Positions 12,807 through 26,700 of a DNA stretch of 64,000 nt are shown in pieces. A program made the translations under genes and the position numbers. The notes beneath the pieces are model-generated. The model saw only the letters and a list, made by a program, of their open reading frames with translations, had not been told where the DNA came from and ran no database searches. This DNA comes from Cymodocea nodosa (lineage: Eukaryota > Streptophyta > Magnoliopsida > Alismatales > Cymodoceaceae), in assembly GCA_036874045.1 (NCBI GenBank), contig JAZBRI010000011.1, forward strand, positions 16,138,001 to 16,202,000, read 5' to 3'. The first letter of the stretch is position 1; the number at the start of each line of letters is the position of its first letter.

Positions 12807-15800
12807 ATGGACCTCAGGAGTTGGCCTCGGAAAAGGACGTCTCCTGAGAAAAGCCCCGTCGATACTGAAAGTTCTGGATCGGTATCCTCGGAAAGATACT
12901 CAGCTGATCAGGTTGGTTTCTTTCCTTCACTTGGTTTTGTCCTTTTTTACTTCATTGTTGTTTTACAAGCAGCGTGCGTGTTTTCTATTTAACAAGCGAA
13001 AGCGTAGAATATTATCTAAAAATATTTGCTTTCTTCATTGACAAGGACCAGAAAAAACAGTGAAATCAATTTCGTAATGTCAGTAGTCAAGACGTGCTCA
13101 TCCTGCAACCATCCAATCCCCTATTTATCTGGGCAGTGACTTCTTGATAAATATATCGTGAAACATGTTTGGGGTTCTGTTGAATATATATTTAAGTTTC
13201 GTTTGTACAGTTGTTTATTTAAAAAATTGAATACCTTCTTGAAGATATGAACAAGACCAGCACGAAAGGCTCCATATCTGCAGCCATTTCTTAAAATTGC
13301 AGCCAGCTATCTCGGAATATAAATAAATGACCTTACATCAATAGGCTTAAAAGTTGAAACTGACAGATAGGAATCACTCAGAAGTCCATATTGAACTCTT
13401 ATGAATACGAATTGTTTTAAAATGCCTATAATATTTCCATGTATAATGATTTTTGAACTAGGATATGCAAAGATCATCATTGAATGATGCACAATCGCCT
13501 GATGTTTCCTCCAAGGTTGGCAACCGTGAAGATGCACTATCACCTGAATTTTCATCTAAAGTTGCCAACTATGAAGATGCACAATCACCTGAAGCTTTGT
13601 CAAAACATGCCTCTTTGGAGGATAGTGATAACGGGAAGACTTTGGCAGAGAAATTATCAGCTGCTTTGTCAAATATTCGTGCTAAAGAGGACATGGTCAA
13701 GCAGCATGCCAAAGTCGCTGAAGATGCTGTTTCAGGTAATCAAGTTCTTTTTTTCCAAAATATTGCCATTAAAATTACTTTAAACAGAAGACAAACAATG
13801 TTTTTATCAGAATTGGGGATGCTTTTTCCAACCAAATTGAGTAAATTTTGGACGGTATGGTGTTATTTCTGCAAGTTGTATGTGAAAACACTTACTATTA
13901 CATGCTATAGGATGTTGAGCCAGTGATCATAATGGAAAGTATTTGTGCTGTCTATTTTGATCCATATATAAAGTGATGGTTCTTACAAGCACTATACAGT
14001 TTAATCACATATTATATTAGTTGATTTGTTTATAATGCTGATGCTTGCAGAATAAAAAAGATATATACTGGTGAATCGAAAAATTTATATATTTACAGCT
14101 GATAATTTTGTTTAAAAATTATACCTGGTGAAATTTGTTGTGTTTCTTTCATTTCAATTTTTTTGATGAATATGGGAATTGCCAACAGACTCTCTTATAC
14201 TTTAGATGTCCTGGTTTAATTTCTTTTTTCTCACATCATTTCGTGTACTATATGCCATCTACATCCTCAAAAACTCTTACAAATCTGCTGAATTGTCAAG
14301 TTGGTTACAGGAATAGTGATGTGGAAAATGACAGTATGCAATATTCTGTTTTGCTCAACTTTTTTCTTTCTTTTCTGTAGCACATGTATTTTTTATTGTT
14401 TGTGAGTGAACTTTGCTATTTATGTCATTTCCATTGTCATATCATGTTTTTGGTCTTTCCAAAATCTTGTTTATTTCATTCAAGTCCAGCATATCACTTA
14501 TAGTTTGTAGTTTAGTTGAATAAGCAAATTATTTTGATGATGGTTGAGAATCCATTGCCCATGTGGATGGCTTCATGTGGCATTCTGGAGTATCTTGCGG
14601 CTGTAGTTTATTACTTTGGTGAATCAGTTTGTATTAAGTTAAGATCAAAACTGGTTGATTTTTAAGGAAGGTATTGTTTCTAGAACTATCATTATTCATC
14701 ATACACAAGTGATTCCTTGTTAACTTGGCACTGCCTAATAAAAATACTTGCTTCTTTTGCATTTTTTGAACTTTACATGTTTTAATACTTGTAACTTGTT
14801 GCATCTTATTCATCCCATTGTTTCCATTATTGGATGTTAGGCTGGGAAAAGGCTGAAATTGAGGTTTCAAATCTGAGAGAGCAGCTGGAGGCTGCAACCT
14901 TAAAAAATTATGTGCTGGAGGATAAGATTACTCATCTTGATGCAGCCCTCAAGGAATGTGTTAGACAGCTGAGGGAAGCAAAAGAAGAACAAGAAGAGAA
15001 AGTCCATGAGGTGCTTATTAGCGAGTCCCGTGATTGGAAGTCTGAGAAACTCAAGCTTGAAAACAGAGTAGCTGAGCTTGAATCTCAGTTAGATTTCTCA
15101 CAAACTGAAGCGTTGATCACTCTGAATGAGGATTTTCAATCCAGAATTGAAGTTTTGAGAAAAGAAAATTCGGAACTCAGACTCAAGCTTTTTTCTCTCT
15201 CTGAGCAACTCAAAATACAGACTCTTGACAGGGAGTTGAGTATTAAGACGGCAGAATCAGCCAGCAGACAACACTTGGAGAGCATAAAGAAAGTTACCAA
15301 GCTTGAAGCTGAATGCCATAGATTGCGTGTTATGTCTCGTAGATTACAACAATCTAATGATCGGAGAGCCTTTTCAGCATCCTCTTACGTGGAATCATTT
15401 ACAGACAGTCAATCTGATAGTGGAGATAGGATGCTTGCACTAGACAATGAGCCAAGTTGCTCGGAGTCTTGGGCATCAGCTCTCATTGCTGAGCTTGACC
15501 AGTTCAAGAGTGAGAAAAATGTTGATAAGAACAGAAATGCATTCTCTGTGGAGATTGATCTTATGAATGATTTCCTTGAAATGGAGAAACTTGCTGCATT
15601 GCCCGAGGTTGATGATACAGACCCCAGATTCGATCACCATACTTGTTCTGATCGCATTACTGAAAATAGCCCATCTAAAGATGAATTTCAGCGTGCACAT
15701 CAAAAAACATCTGAGCTAGAAAGTCGGGTTGAGAGAGTGGAAAATGAAAAAGCTGAGCTGGAGATTGTTTTGGCAGATTCTCAAGAGAGGCTTCAGTTCT

Positions 15801-17149
15801 CATGTAACCAGCTGGAAGAATCTGATATTAAGTTGCTGGAATTGCAAAGGGAGTTAGATTCTGCATATTCTTCCAAAAAGTCTTTGGAAATCACATTGCT
15901 GGAACTGCAAAGGCAGTTGGATTCAGATGGAGCTGCTGAAAACAGCCCATGTAAAGCTGAATTTGAGAATGTACTTCAGCAGAAATCATGGCTTGAAGAG
16001 AAGGTTATGAGAATGGAAAACCAAAGATCAGAGTTGGAGATTATTCTGGCAGAAACCCAAGATAAGCTTGAGAATTCTAACAAACAGCTAAAAGAAAAGG
16101 AAATTAAATTGCTGAACCTGCAAAATGAACTGGAATTTGCAAATTCTTCATGTCAATCTTCGGAAAAAGCATTGCTTGAGCTACAACAGAAATTGTATTC
16201 TAATCAAGCTGAACATGGTCAATCTAAAGCCCAATTCCAATGTGTGGTTGCTGAATTAGAAGAAAAGGTCGCTAGTATAGAAACTGAAAGAGCAGATTTG
16301 AAGATTCTTTTGGCAGATATTCAGGAGAGGTTTTCAATGTCAAATAACAAGGTTAAAGAATCTGAGATTAAGTTGATGGAGTTACAAGAGCAGTTGGATT
16401 CTGCAAATTGTACGAAGCAATCTCTGGAGGACACATTAAGTGCCACTGAAAAGGAGAGAAATGTAATACAGACTCAGCTAGACGATGCTGTTGATGAGCT
16501 GCAGAAGCTCCGTTATGAGGTGAAGTTGTTGGAGGAGCAACTTGAGAATGAAAGAGTTTTGGCAAAAGATCTGGCTAAGAAGTATCAACATTTGGTAGAT
16601 GAAACATTGAGGAGGAAGCGAGAAGCTGAATTGCGGCATGCTGCATGTTCAAATGGGGAATTGAAGTTAAACCAGGTACTTGGACTGGGGCTATTCTTAT
16701 AACATGATCCATGCATCATATGGTGGTGTCCCTTGCTGCAAAAAAACTTTAGGAAGATGGTCCTAGTGATTATGGTTTCAGTGCCCATTCATGACCATCT
16801 ATTTTGGATTTAAATGCTGTGATAGATCATTTTGTTTCTTTGACATTGTCATCCTATTTTATATGATCTACAGGAAAGAGAGCTCGCTGTTGCTGCTGGA
16901 AAACTAGCCGAGTGTCAGCAGACAATTGCATCTCTTGGGAAGCAACTGAAATCTTTAGCTACGGTGGAGGACTTTGAGCTGGATGCTGAGATGGTAGAGG
17001 ACGTGGGGTTTAAGAGAACAGCTTCCAGTGACTCTCGAGAACTCAGTCCTGGACGATTCCTCTCGTCGAGTGGAACAACGGAACGATGGTCTCGACCATG
17101 CCCGTCAATGTCCCCGTCGTTCGTCAGGATTCCTTCCTCAATGCAGTAG
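12807..17149 (+). CDS. Filament-like plant protein (FPP family), 829 aa
   Basis: Four coding exons: 12807-12911, 13462-13735, 14841-16675 and 16874-17149. The frame is kept across all junctions (a Gly codon is split between exons 2 and 3). The start [16 protein letters not shown] is the FPP signature N-terminus. Conserved blocks follow: [51 protein letters not shown], then a long coiled coil rich in Leu/Glu heptads to about residue 740. The tail holds the conserved RELSPGRF segment. FPPs are long coiled-coil proteins linked to membranes and microtubules; partners here are unknown. Two internal duplications stand out: three repeats of about 16-17 residues in exon 2 (DAQSPD/ALSPEF/AQSPEA units, 13486-13620) and three modules of about 91 residues in exon 3. 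The short protein for the family reflects a compact C-terminus. Confidence 0.92.
15662..16480 (+). repeat. Three tandem ~275-bp coding modules in the filament-like gene
   Basis: Modules begin at 15662 (ENSPSKDEF), 15938 (ENSPCKAEF) and 16211 (EHGQSKAQF), i.e. periods of 276 and 273 bases. Each repeats the order LEE/LES-V-R-EN-R/KAELEI-LA-SQERL, then IKLLELQ-ELDSA, then a Ser/Lys-rich step. Codon-level divergence shows the copies are old, but spacing remains in frame. Confidence 0.85.
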
Positions 17150-18210
17150 CGGCAGAGTGTTGGTGCCCGAGAAAATTTGTTTAGCCGAGCGTGTGAGCAG
17201 AGTATACTACAGATAGATTTGATGTTTGTTGTTTCAGACCTGTAAATTTTAGATCGAAAGTGATTCTCGTGATCATTTGTGATTTTTCCATGGTGCTGGA
17301 TAAATTTGAGGAAGCTTCAATGGAAAGAAATGTAAACTTAACAGTTGAATTAACCTCGTTTGGGTCATGTGACAACCCATTACGTAAGGGATATTTTGAG
17401 CAGAATCTTGATTGGTCCTCTCCAGAGTCTTGTGAGGGTTATTTGCCAGAAATAGATTTTAAGCCTTGTGTGGTTACGATTCTGTCTCCGCAAGATTTGC
17501 GGAAAATCTTATCTAAATGATGATTGATATATGGTAGTTTTTGTATGGTATCGTGTAATTTATTCTTTCAAAATTGTAGAATCAAGGAAAATTCATCATT
17601 TTTATTGATTTTGCGCATTTCATTCCCTTTACATTAAATTCGATATGAAAATTCAGACAATATCAATCATAAAGGGTAAATTTCAGTACCATCACCTAAA
17701 ATCTTATGATATTCATCCATGTAAAATCATGATGCTACAATATCTAACTAAAATTACATTATTGCCCTCTTCCTCGTTAGAATAAAAATTACATAAAAGA
17801 AAATGGAAGAAAGCTGTGTGCGAATAATAGTATAACACCTGTACCCTCAAAACCATTGGCTGGGTAACGTAAATAATAATATCTTGTTCTATCCTCAACC
17901 AATCAGAAAGTGGACAAATCTCATGCTATCCCCTCCGGTCCGACGTGTCCAGATGTTGCGAATGACGTGGCGTCCTACTCGGTCACGTTGCCCGATCTGG
18001 TGGAGGGGCGTACTCCACGACAGACGACCGTCCCTCCACGTGGCGGTTGCCCGGAGGAAGCCCGAGATCGCGGTCAACACCAGCCTCTTATCGCCAACCC
18101 AGCGGAACACACCGCTGCCCCAAAAAAAAGAAATATCTCTAGTTTATTTCTTCTTCTCGGACAGTTCGATACACCGGACTTTCTCCTCGGTCTCTCCTTT
18201 CACCGCCACC
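17150..18210 (+). other. 3' region of filament-like gene and promoter of chlorophyllide a oxygenase
   Basis: About 1 kb between two genes on the same strand. The frame at 17260-17520 has no recognisable domain and most likely lies in 3' UTR or spacer sequence. The right third is GC-rich and contains a G-box. Confidence 0.55.
18036..18043. promoter_or_regulatory. G-box (CCACGTGG) upstream of chlorophyllide a oxygenase
   Basis: A palindromic CACGTG core about 170 bases before the ATG at 18211. bZIP and PIF/HY5-type factors bind such boxes in light-regulated promoters, which would suit a chlorophyll gene. Function is inferred. Confidence 0.5.
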
Positions 18211-21200
18211 ATGACAACTGCCGCCGCCGCGGCGCTCTTCCTCGTCCCCGTATCCACCTCTAGCAGACCCTTCTCCAGAACACTACCCAAAAAGGTACCC
18301 TTTGTTTTCCTCTTTCTGCATGAAGCTGTTTTTCTTTCCATTTTTTTGTGGTTTGGGCGGAGGTTGTGATCGAACTAGAGAAACCCATTTCGCGGAATTT
18401 GAAAAGCTTGTATCTTTATCTTTTAGAGTGGTGGCGTTGCAATCAGACGTGGGTTCAAAGTGCTTTCCGTGTTCGGGGAGGAAGAACTTGGTGTGGGGCT
18501 GGAGAAGAATAATAGGGCCTGGGACGCGATTTTTCAAGTGGAAGATCCTAGGCCCAAGATGGCTCGGTACAATGGAAGGTTCTTTGATGCTAATCAGGCT
18601 TTGGAGGTGGCGAGGTTTGACATCCAGTATTGTGATTGGAGGGCAAGGCAGGACTTGTTGACGATCATGCTTCTTCATGATAAGGTATGCATTTGATGTG
18701 TTGTCTTTCAATTACGTAGTGGTGATGAGCGATGTTAGGTTTTAGAGTTTCTCTTGCTTTTTTTGAATGGTTAGTGATGATGATGGCTTTTGAACTTAGG
18801 TTACTTCCCTTGTCAAGTATTTATAGAATAAGACAAGACGACTTATGCAATCACCGGTGGATCTTCTTTGTCTCTCTTGCTGGTACTACAATGGAAATGC
18901 GTGGGTGGAACACTAGTAGTTTATAATTTCGAAGCACAGGGAATCCTGGAATTTTAGTGAACTAAACAAATATAACAGATAAAAGGCATGCTGCTGACTA
19001 CCAGTCCTTGTCAGCCTCTGTCCGTATATAGCAAGAGATTCATGCTTATCATTAGGTGGTCACTTAGTTGGGCCTAAACATTCTGAACGTGAGTTACGTT
19101 CTTTGATTGGAACAAACAAAATGTGTGCTGGTGATGTATCGGATTGATAGCTTGTCCTTGTAGAATTGCTAACAGATAAGGAGTGGTTCAGAATATGAGC
19201 ATTAGACTTATTTTGGTTTTAGTAGTATCAGAAAACACCTAACGTAAGTTATATTTTAAAGTAGAACACTGAACTTTAAGATTGTGGTGCTACTGTTAAC
19301 GTACTAATTTTTACATACTTCATTGTCCGCAGGGGTCTGCACTGTTAATGATCCAGTCCTAGAACATTGAATAGTGTTCTGATTCTTTTCTTGTATTATA
19401 AAAATGAAAATAGGAAAACTTTGAAAATTTTTCAAAAGATGGAAATTTTTTCTCTACCACCAGCTCATAAAAAGTTGAAATCCAAAAAGGAAAACGTAAA
19501 ATATAGCTCAGGTATTTTGAATAGATACATTTTGACTCTGGTGTAAACCTTTTTGGATGCAGGTTGTAGAGGTCCTCAACCCTCTGGCAAGGGAGTTCAA
19601 ATCTATTGGTACGTTGAAGAAGGAGCTAGCAGAGCTTCAGGGTGAATTAGAAGTAGCACACAGACAAGTAAGAAATTGAATCAGTACACCTGTACAGTTT
19701 GCACTTGAAAGATAGCGGCATTTATGTGAATTTTTTGTTCTTATGTGAATTTTTTGTTCTTGTTTTTAGGTCCATATATCTGAGGCAAGAGTAGCAGCTA
19801 CATTGGACAAACTTGCTCACGTGGAAACCTTGGTAAATGACAGGCTATTACAGGATGAAAATTCTCATGACTCAAATTCCAGTCTTATGCCAAGCACTTC
19901 ACAAAAGATCTCAGGTACCATGACCAAACAAGCAAGAAGGACCTTAAACGTGTCTGGTCCTGTCAGACCTTATCATCCATCCTTAAAGAATTTCTGGTAT
20001 CCAGTTGCATTCGCCAGTGATCTTAAAGATGACACAATGGTGCGTAAACATTACCATTTTCCAGAGGCTACAAAGTCTGTTAAACAAATAGAGAATTTCA
20101 CTTTATATGCAATTACATGATCCTTCAGCAGCTAGAAATTAATCATTTGCCTGTTACATGGCCCTTCTCTAGATACCTTTCGATTGTTTTGAGGAGCCGT
20201 GGGTTATTTTCCGTGGGAAGGATGGAAGACCAGGTTGTGTGCAGAATACTTGTGCCCACAGAGCTTGCCCTTTAGACTTGGGCTCAGTGAACGAAGGCAG
20301 GATACAATGTCCTTATCATGGTAAGTGAGATTGACTAGAAATAGAAATATCCACTGGTTGGTCTTTTTATGTCAAATAAAACTTTTTTTTTTACAAAGAT
20401 AGCCTTAAGTCAGTTGTTCAAAGTTTGGACTTTATCAGTGAGATTTCTGTGGCCCCCCTATATATATCCTTTTGTTTTGAATTAGTTGGATATAATAAAA
20501 AGTCAGTTTCATGTATTCATACATGTTAGTGTTGAATCTTGAGATAATTAAAAAAATAAACGAAAGATAATTGAAGAAATGCAGATTCCTCATATCTTAT
20601 ATCTAGAAAAATATTCTGTGGATTTTTTGTTTTTAAATGGTCTTAAATCTGTGGCTAGAGTCATACACCATTTTGGTAGTTCCACTTCTTCAAATGATGT
20701 TTGTGTACATGGCTTGAATTTTAGGCTGGGAATATTCTACTGATGGAAAATGTGAGAAAATGCCATCTACGAGAAAGATGGATGTGAGAATCCGTTCCAT
20801 ACCATGCTTTGAGCATGAGAACATGATTTGGATCTGGCCTGGAGAAGCACCCGCAACAACCATTCTTCCTTCTTTACAGCCCCCTCCAGGATTTAAAATT
20901 CATGCAGAGGTAGGTATATGCACTGACCATTGTATAAATCAGGGTACCATGTGACATGCTTAGGCAATATTTTGCATCTGATCTTTCACATTAAACAGTC
21001 AACCCTACCTGCTGATCTGTAGAAATCTTACTATGGTGTGTTGATGTTACAGATTGTAATGGAACTTCCAGTAGAGCATGGACTTCTCCTTGACAATCTT
21101 CTTGATCTTGCTCATGCCCCATTCACTCATACGTCTACATTTGCCAAGGGATGGAGTGTTCCAAGGTCTCTAGGCCATGATTAATGAAAATGGAATAACA

Positions 21201-22154
21201 ATTTGCGATCTATTTTTCTTTTTTCCCTGATCAACTTGTATTTCCTAATTTTCATCTTACTGCAGCTTGGTGAAATTCTTAACTCCTGCCTCAGGCCTTC
21301 AAGGCTACTGGGATCCATATCCAATTGACATGGAATTCCGACCCCCTTGCATCGTCCTGTCTACAATCGGCATATCAAAGCCTGGCAAACTGGAGGGTAA
21401 GAGCACCAAGCAATGCTCAACCCACTTGCACCAGCTTCATATTTGTTTGCCTTCTTCCAGAAACAAGACACGGCTACTATACCGAATGTCCCTAGATTTT
21501 GCTCCCCTACTGGAGCACGTTCCCTTCATTCATATTTTGTGGAAGCATTTTGCAGAACAGGTATCCCCCATATTATTGGAAGTTCATCTTACTTATCTGT
21601 CTTGCTGTATACATTTTGCTTAAATGATGGCCATGTCATGTTATGTAGTTTCTCTTGGAAACAGAGGCTCAAGTAGTGTTCATGGATTGATGTTATTTTC
21701 ACAAGATTTTTTCGATAATGATGGGTGTTCATCTGAAAATTTTTCATTTTCATTTTGTTTCAATTGAGCTGACAGTGAGATTTCCACTTGCACTTGCATT
21801 AAAGAATTGCCACCTTCTGCATAATTAATTGTTTGCCTGTTCTAAGAACAACCTCGGGGCAAGTGTTTCAAAATTACTGGATTGATATCATGGTTTAAAC
21901 TTAATTTTTCATGAAACTTGTATAGCTTCGCATTTGCACTGTTGGTAAATGAAAGCATGTTTCTTACCTTTTGCATCCTCCTCTTGCAGGTCTTAAATGA
22001 AGACTTGCGTCTTGTTCTTGGCCAGCAGGATAGGATGATCAATGGTGCAAATATTTGGAATTGGCCCGTGTCATATGACAAGCTTGGCATTAGATATCGT
22101 CTATGGAGAGATGCACTAGAGAGGGGAGCAAAGCAACTGCCCTTCACAAAATGA
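18211..22154 (+). CDS. CAO: Chlorophyllide a oxygenase, chloroplastic, 540 aa
   Basis: Nine exons: 18211-18294, 18427-18684, 19563-19667, 19770-20039, 20173-20320, 20725-20909, 21053-21165, 21266-21560 and 21990-22154; all junctions keep frame. The enzyme is a Rieske-type monooxygenase converting chlorophyllide a to b, the committed step of chlorophyll b synthesis. The Rieske [2Fe-2S] ligands are C266-x-H268 and C285-x2-H288. The mononuclear iron motif is N365-x2-D368-x2-H371-x4-H376. The first ~35 residues are Ala/Ser/Thr-rich, a plausible plastid transit peptide. The N-terminal A domain (about 45-180, including the [13 protein letters not shown] coiled region) corresponds to the part known to control Clp-dependent turnover in Arabidopsis. 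The C-terminus [16 protein letters not shown] is strongly conserved. Length matches the family and nothing is missing. The start sits in a good context, ccacc-ATG. Confidence 0.97.
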
Positions 22155-23792
22155 TTCATCAGAATTCTAGAACAGTGTCTCTGATCTCATCAGCGTGTAA
22201 ACTAGTGGACGTTGGTTCATGGTACTCAAAGAGACTCATGGCCATTGAACCCATGAGATGCAGCATTGAGCAGAAAATTCGGAACTTAATTAAAGGCGGT
22301 GAAAAGGAAGAGTATTCTTTTCCCCCCTGCTTCTCATTCTTGTACAATAAACTGCACGCCAGTCCTGTACCATCACACGCAACATTAGGTTTGTAAGTCG
22401 GTTGTTTGGTGTACAGTTCTGATAACATGTTTTTGCTTCGTTTTTTCCCTTCCTCTCCTTTTCTTTTCAACATCAGGAAAGCTTATGGGCATTGTATGAT
22501 TATGAAAACAATTGAATGTACACCATCTAGAGAATTTTACATGTATTGGTATTTTGGTGATTCAGCTCACCCAATTTTATATTACCTTAAATAAAATGTA
22601 GATCTATAATACTTCGAACATCATCAAGGAAGCCATAATGGCGTTACGAGGCGCCCTACAATCATATACTAATAAAAGAAACAAACTGCAACTCAAATTA
22701 GAAGGAACTCCAGATCTAACTAGGTCAATCAAGAACTGGTTCCGCTGTGTACGATGAGTACACATATCCACCATGCATGTATTGCCATTATTATTGAAAG
22801 AAAAAAAATAATTTAAACATCTCCATTATATATTTACAATCGAATCATCACGAACTTTAGGCCCTTACAGTCATATGTCATGCGTCACACAAAGCAGACC
22901 CAGTACAAGTCAAAATAAATAAATGAAGATAGCATCCTAAGATATAGATATTACCAGATGGCATGTTTGAATACACAAAGGGAAATGAAGAACAGAAAGA
23001 CAAGGATCAAGAAATATACGGTAGTAATTGCCAAGAAAGAGAAGGATACTCTGGATGGAAAACATGAACCCCACGAAAAAGAAAGAAAGGTGCAAATCCT
23101 GGATTTTGATTACAGAAAAGCAAGCCCCATGTATTGCCAAATCAGGTTGACTCCAACGAGGTGTATCCAATGAGGCGCACCCAATTCTAAGATCAATCAC
23201 AACTAAAGATAGATGCTCCTGTTGTTCAGCATACAAAATACCAAAAAAAATCTACTCCTCGATTTCACAATACATGAAAGCGGAGAAAAATAAGGCAACA
23301 TTCACGAAATCGGGAAAAAAAATCTAAAAATATCTCTATAAGATGTAGGAAATGTGAAATAGTTTACACACTCGAGCACCAGAAAAAAGAATTAACACGT
23401 TAACTCTCACCCGCATAAAATCTAGGAAGCATTCGATTGTAGATAAGCTAGTCACAGATGCGCACCCAAACAAATTAAAATTATTCGTTACCTGCTGTGT
23501 AAAAGTCTAAAATGTCAGGTAGGTTTACAGGCTGCAGTAATGGATTTTAGCATAAAATACAGCGGATGCCAGCCTTCCACGGATTGTATAAAGGGCCAAG
23601 AAACAAGTTACCGCTGGCTTTTAACCAGGCATGATGCAGTTGAAATATACATTTTGGTGACGAGTCTGACTTTCATTTGCTCACAACTGTGAACAAATAA
23701 TATTTTTTACATGTCTGCTTTTCAGCTTACCTAAGTTCCTCACGTTCCCCACATTTCAATCTTGATTGACACAATTTTCTTTTTGTACAGTA
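22155..23792. other. Convergent 3' region between CAO and the F-box gene
   Basis: About 1.6 kb containing the 3' UTRs of two converging genes. Several AATAAA-like signals are visible (for example near 22345). No supported coding region; the small frames at 22159-22594 and 22937-23236 have no recognisable domain. Confidence 0.6.
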
Positions 23793-26700
23793 TCATCCAG
23801 GGACAAAGTAGTCCATCTTGTCCACATTAAGATTCAAAAAGGATGTCTCCACCTGCTCAAAATGAAGAACAATAACCTATAATTAATATGAAATCAAACT
23901 TAAAAAGGCTGGTATTGAGCCTGCATGAATGCAAAGAGTAACGTCCCTCGGACACCAGAAAACTACCGCTTAATGGTATGATAAACGATCAATCTGCATA
24001 ATTATCTGGCTGTACTGAACGTTCAGTTTTAAATACAAGTGAAAATATTTTTATTACAAGCTGAAGTCTCTCATTGGTAATTTGTATGGAAAGTAGATAT
24101 GCAAATAGAGAGATTTCTTTTTTGTTCTACAAAATCCAGATACTTCAGAGGTCACAAGAGAAACCAAGAGAACTGAAAAAGATACAACACACATACCTCT
24201 TCAAATGGTACAAAAACAAAGGGTGCAAGACCCCTCCTGTGGGAAACTGCAGGTACATCAGGATTATGTGTTTCATTTTCCTGCCAACCTTCTACAATGC
24301 CAAGCACATCTTCAGCACTATGGTGCACTTCTGTGGCATTTATCCCAGTTGTGATAAATGCTAGGGGATCCAATCGATTATTTGCTCCATTTGTTGTCCC
24401 CCTAAGCCTACAAGATATATCATGGAATAAAAGCATAAACAAGATGGATAAACAAATGGACCATAAACCTCCCAAAGGATATTGACTACCTTAATTGAAT
24501 TCTCAGAAGAGTTGGTCGCAAACCTGGGTACAACAAAGCACCTTCAATCTGTCATATTGGAAATCAAATAAAATTAAGATACCAAATGAATGCCACTAAA
24601 ATTTATAGTTCAGATAGAGATGAAATTTAAATGTGACCTGGTCTTTTGTTAAAACATAATCACCTCTGAAAACACGATCAGCTTTAGATGCACGAAATGT
24701 CATGCACCTGGACACCTCCTTAACCTTTTGAGAAGAGTTCTTTGGTGTAATATAAGAATACAAAAAGGGTTAGGTTCTCGATGTTAAGAAGCTTGAGTTT
24801 CAAAATAAACTACTTAATGTTCATTTAGAAGATAACCTTGTACAGAAACTTTCCACTAGGGAAAAACCTGATGTATCGGTAATAGCAAACCTGAAAGATG
24901 AGTATACAAGTTTTAGCATCGTTGACAACATCTACCGTAAATGGAAAGGTATAGAATTATAACACGAAATTTTTTTATCAAGCTGCATTCATGTTATGAT
25001 TAATACAACTCACAAAATAATGAAAAGAGTGATCAATTAAAACAGCAGAAATCAATCAAATCCCAGAATGCATCAGTAGCACAAATCAATCAATAACCAT
25101 GGAACTTTACCATGGTAGCATATGTCACATACCACATGTACAGGATTTGTCACTTTCCACTCTGCTATTCCAGCACGTATGTATGTATTTCGGCTAACAT
25201 AAAGACCTGAAAATCAAATAATAGCAGTATCGCTCCAAAGGATAAGAAATATGATACTCGTCAGTTAATCTAATGTACTAATTGCCTGTTTTCATCATCC
25301 CATGTAAATTTTTTATTATTTAACAGAAAATAAACTATGTTTAAAAAACCAAGAGTGAAGTGGCATTTAAGGCCTATCTTTCATTTGACAAAAAAGCAAA
25401 CATTTGTTTAAACATGTTTCATGACTTGCCTAGAGTTGACTAAAATGATGAAAAATTATAGTTCCTACTCCAAATTCCTAATATAGCTAGAGATGATAAA
25501 CTTCATAAAATATTCAATTAAGGACCAGATGGTTTAGAGCATTATTGTATCCTATGCAAGCCATACAGATGAACGTAGCACTACATCCAGCTAATGTGGA
25601 TACCAATAATTGATTTTAATTGTGGTCAACTGACTCAATTCCAAAGCACATTAATGATTTCCTGGTAGCACTAGGAACAGTATTTGTCTACAAGCCTATA
25701 ATCCAACTAAAAATGGCATATTCGTTATACACAATTTTTTTATCTTAAAAAATGCATTAAAAATTCCAGATGAATCAATAATGACCTCTGTCCTCAACCC
25801 AACCAACTCTTCAAGAATCCAGGATCCTTCTTATCCTCCAATACTTCTTCATTTTATAATTCATCACTCTGATGGCAGTGATATCAATGCAGAAAGCGAA
25901 AATTTTGGTTCAAAGAATGTTATTACAATTGAATTTTTGATTAACTAATATTGTTCATATAAGTTAACATTCAACGGACCCAAGATACCTTTTTATTTTA
26001 AAAAATAGAAAATTATTTTTCTCCATCCAATTTCAAAAACATGTCTTAAGTCTTATGAATCCTACAGTATATAAGCCTCAAATAGATGAATGGTTGAAAA
26101 CTATTAATGAGAAAAAAGGAACTAGTATCCATAATAAGTAGATAAATTGCATAAGATAACAATAATTTGTACGATATCAGAGGTAAATGGGATGTGTAAG
26201 AAAGGGCTACTGATGTTACCATCAGTTCTAACTCTTGGCCTTGAAAGCCACATTTTCTTCCACGAACCCTCATAAAATGACTGCACCATCCTGTAGTTCT
26301 CTAGTGCTCCAGTCACCTGATTTAATTGTAGTTAAGAGTACATGACTTCATCAACAAAAACACAAGTAAACTGCGATGTAGTCACCTAAGTTATAAGATA
26401 CCTGCCAAGACTTCAGGCATGCAGCACGCCACAAGGTTGGATTTCGAATGGTATATCTCCATTTTCTACACACACAAGCTGCTCTCCCCAAGGTGTATGG
26501 CATCATTCTAGTAAAAATCTGCAACCCAATATGCTATCAGAGTTAATGATTTCCAAGGAAAAATGAGAGGATGAAGCAATATTTTAAATATTAGGAGGGG
26601 TTAGTACAATTGAGAAAGTGAAGGAATGTAGGAGTAAATGAAAGTAAGGAAAAATTATAATGTTAATAGGCATTAAGTGATAGTCAAAAAGTAGGGAAAA

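Noticed and set aside
17260..17520. 86-codon frame after the filament-like gene
   Set aside because: No conserved blocks and no splice link to the preceding gene; most likely 3' UTR or spacer.
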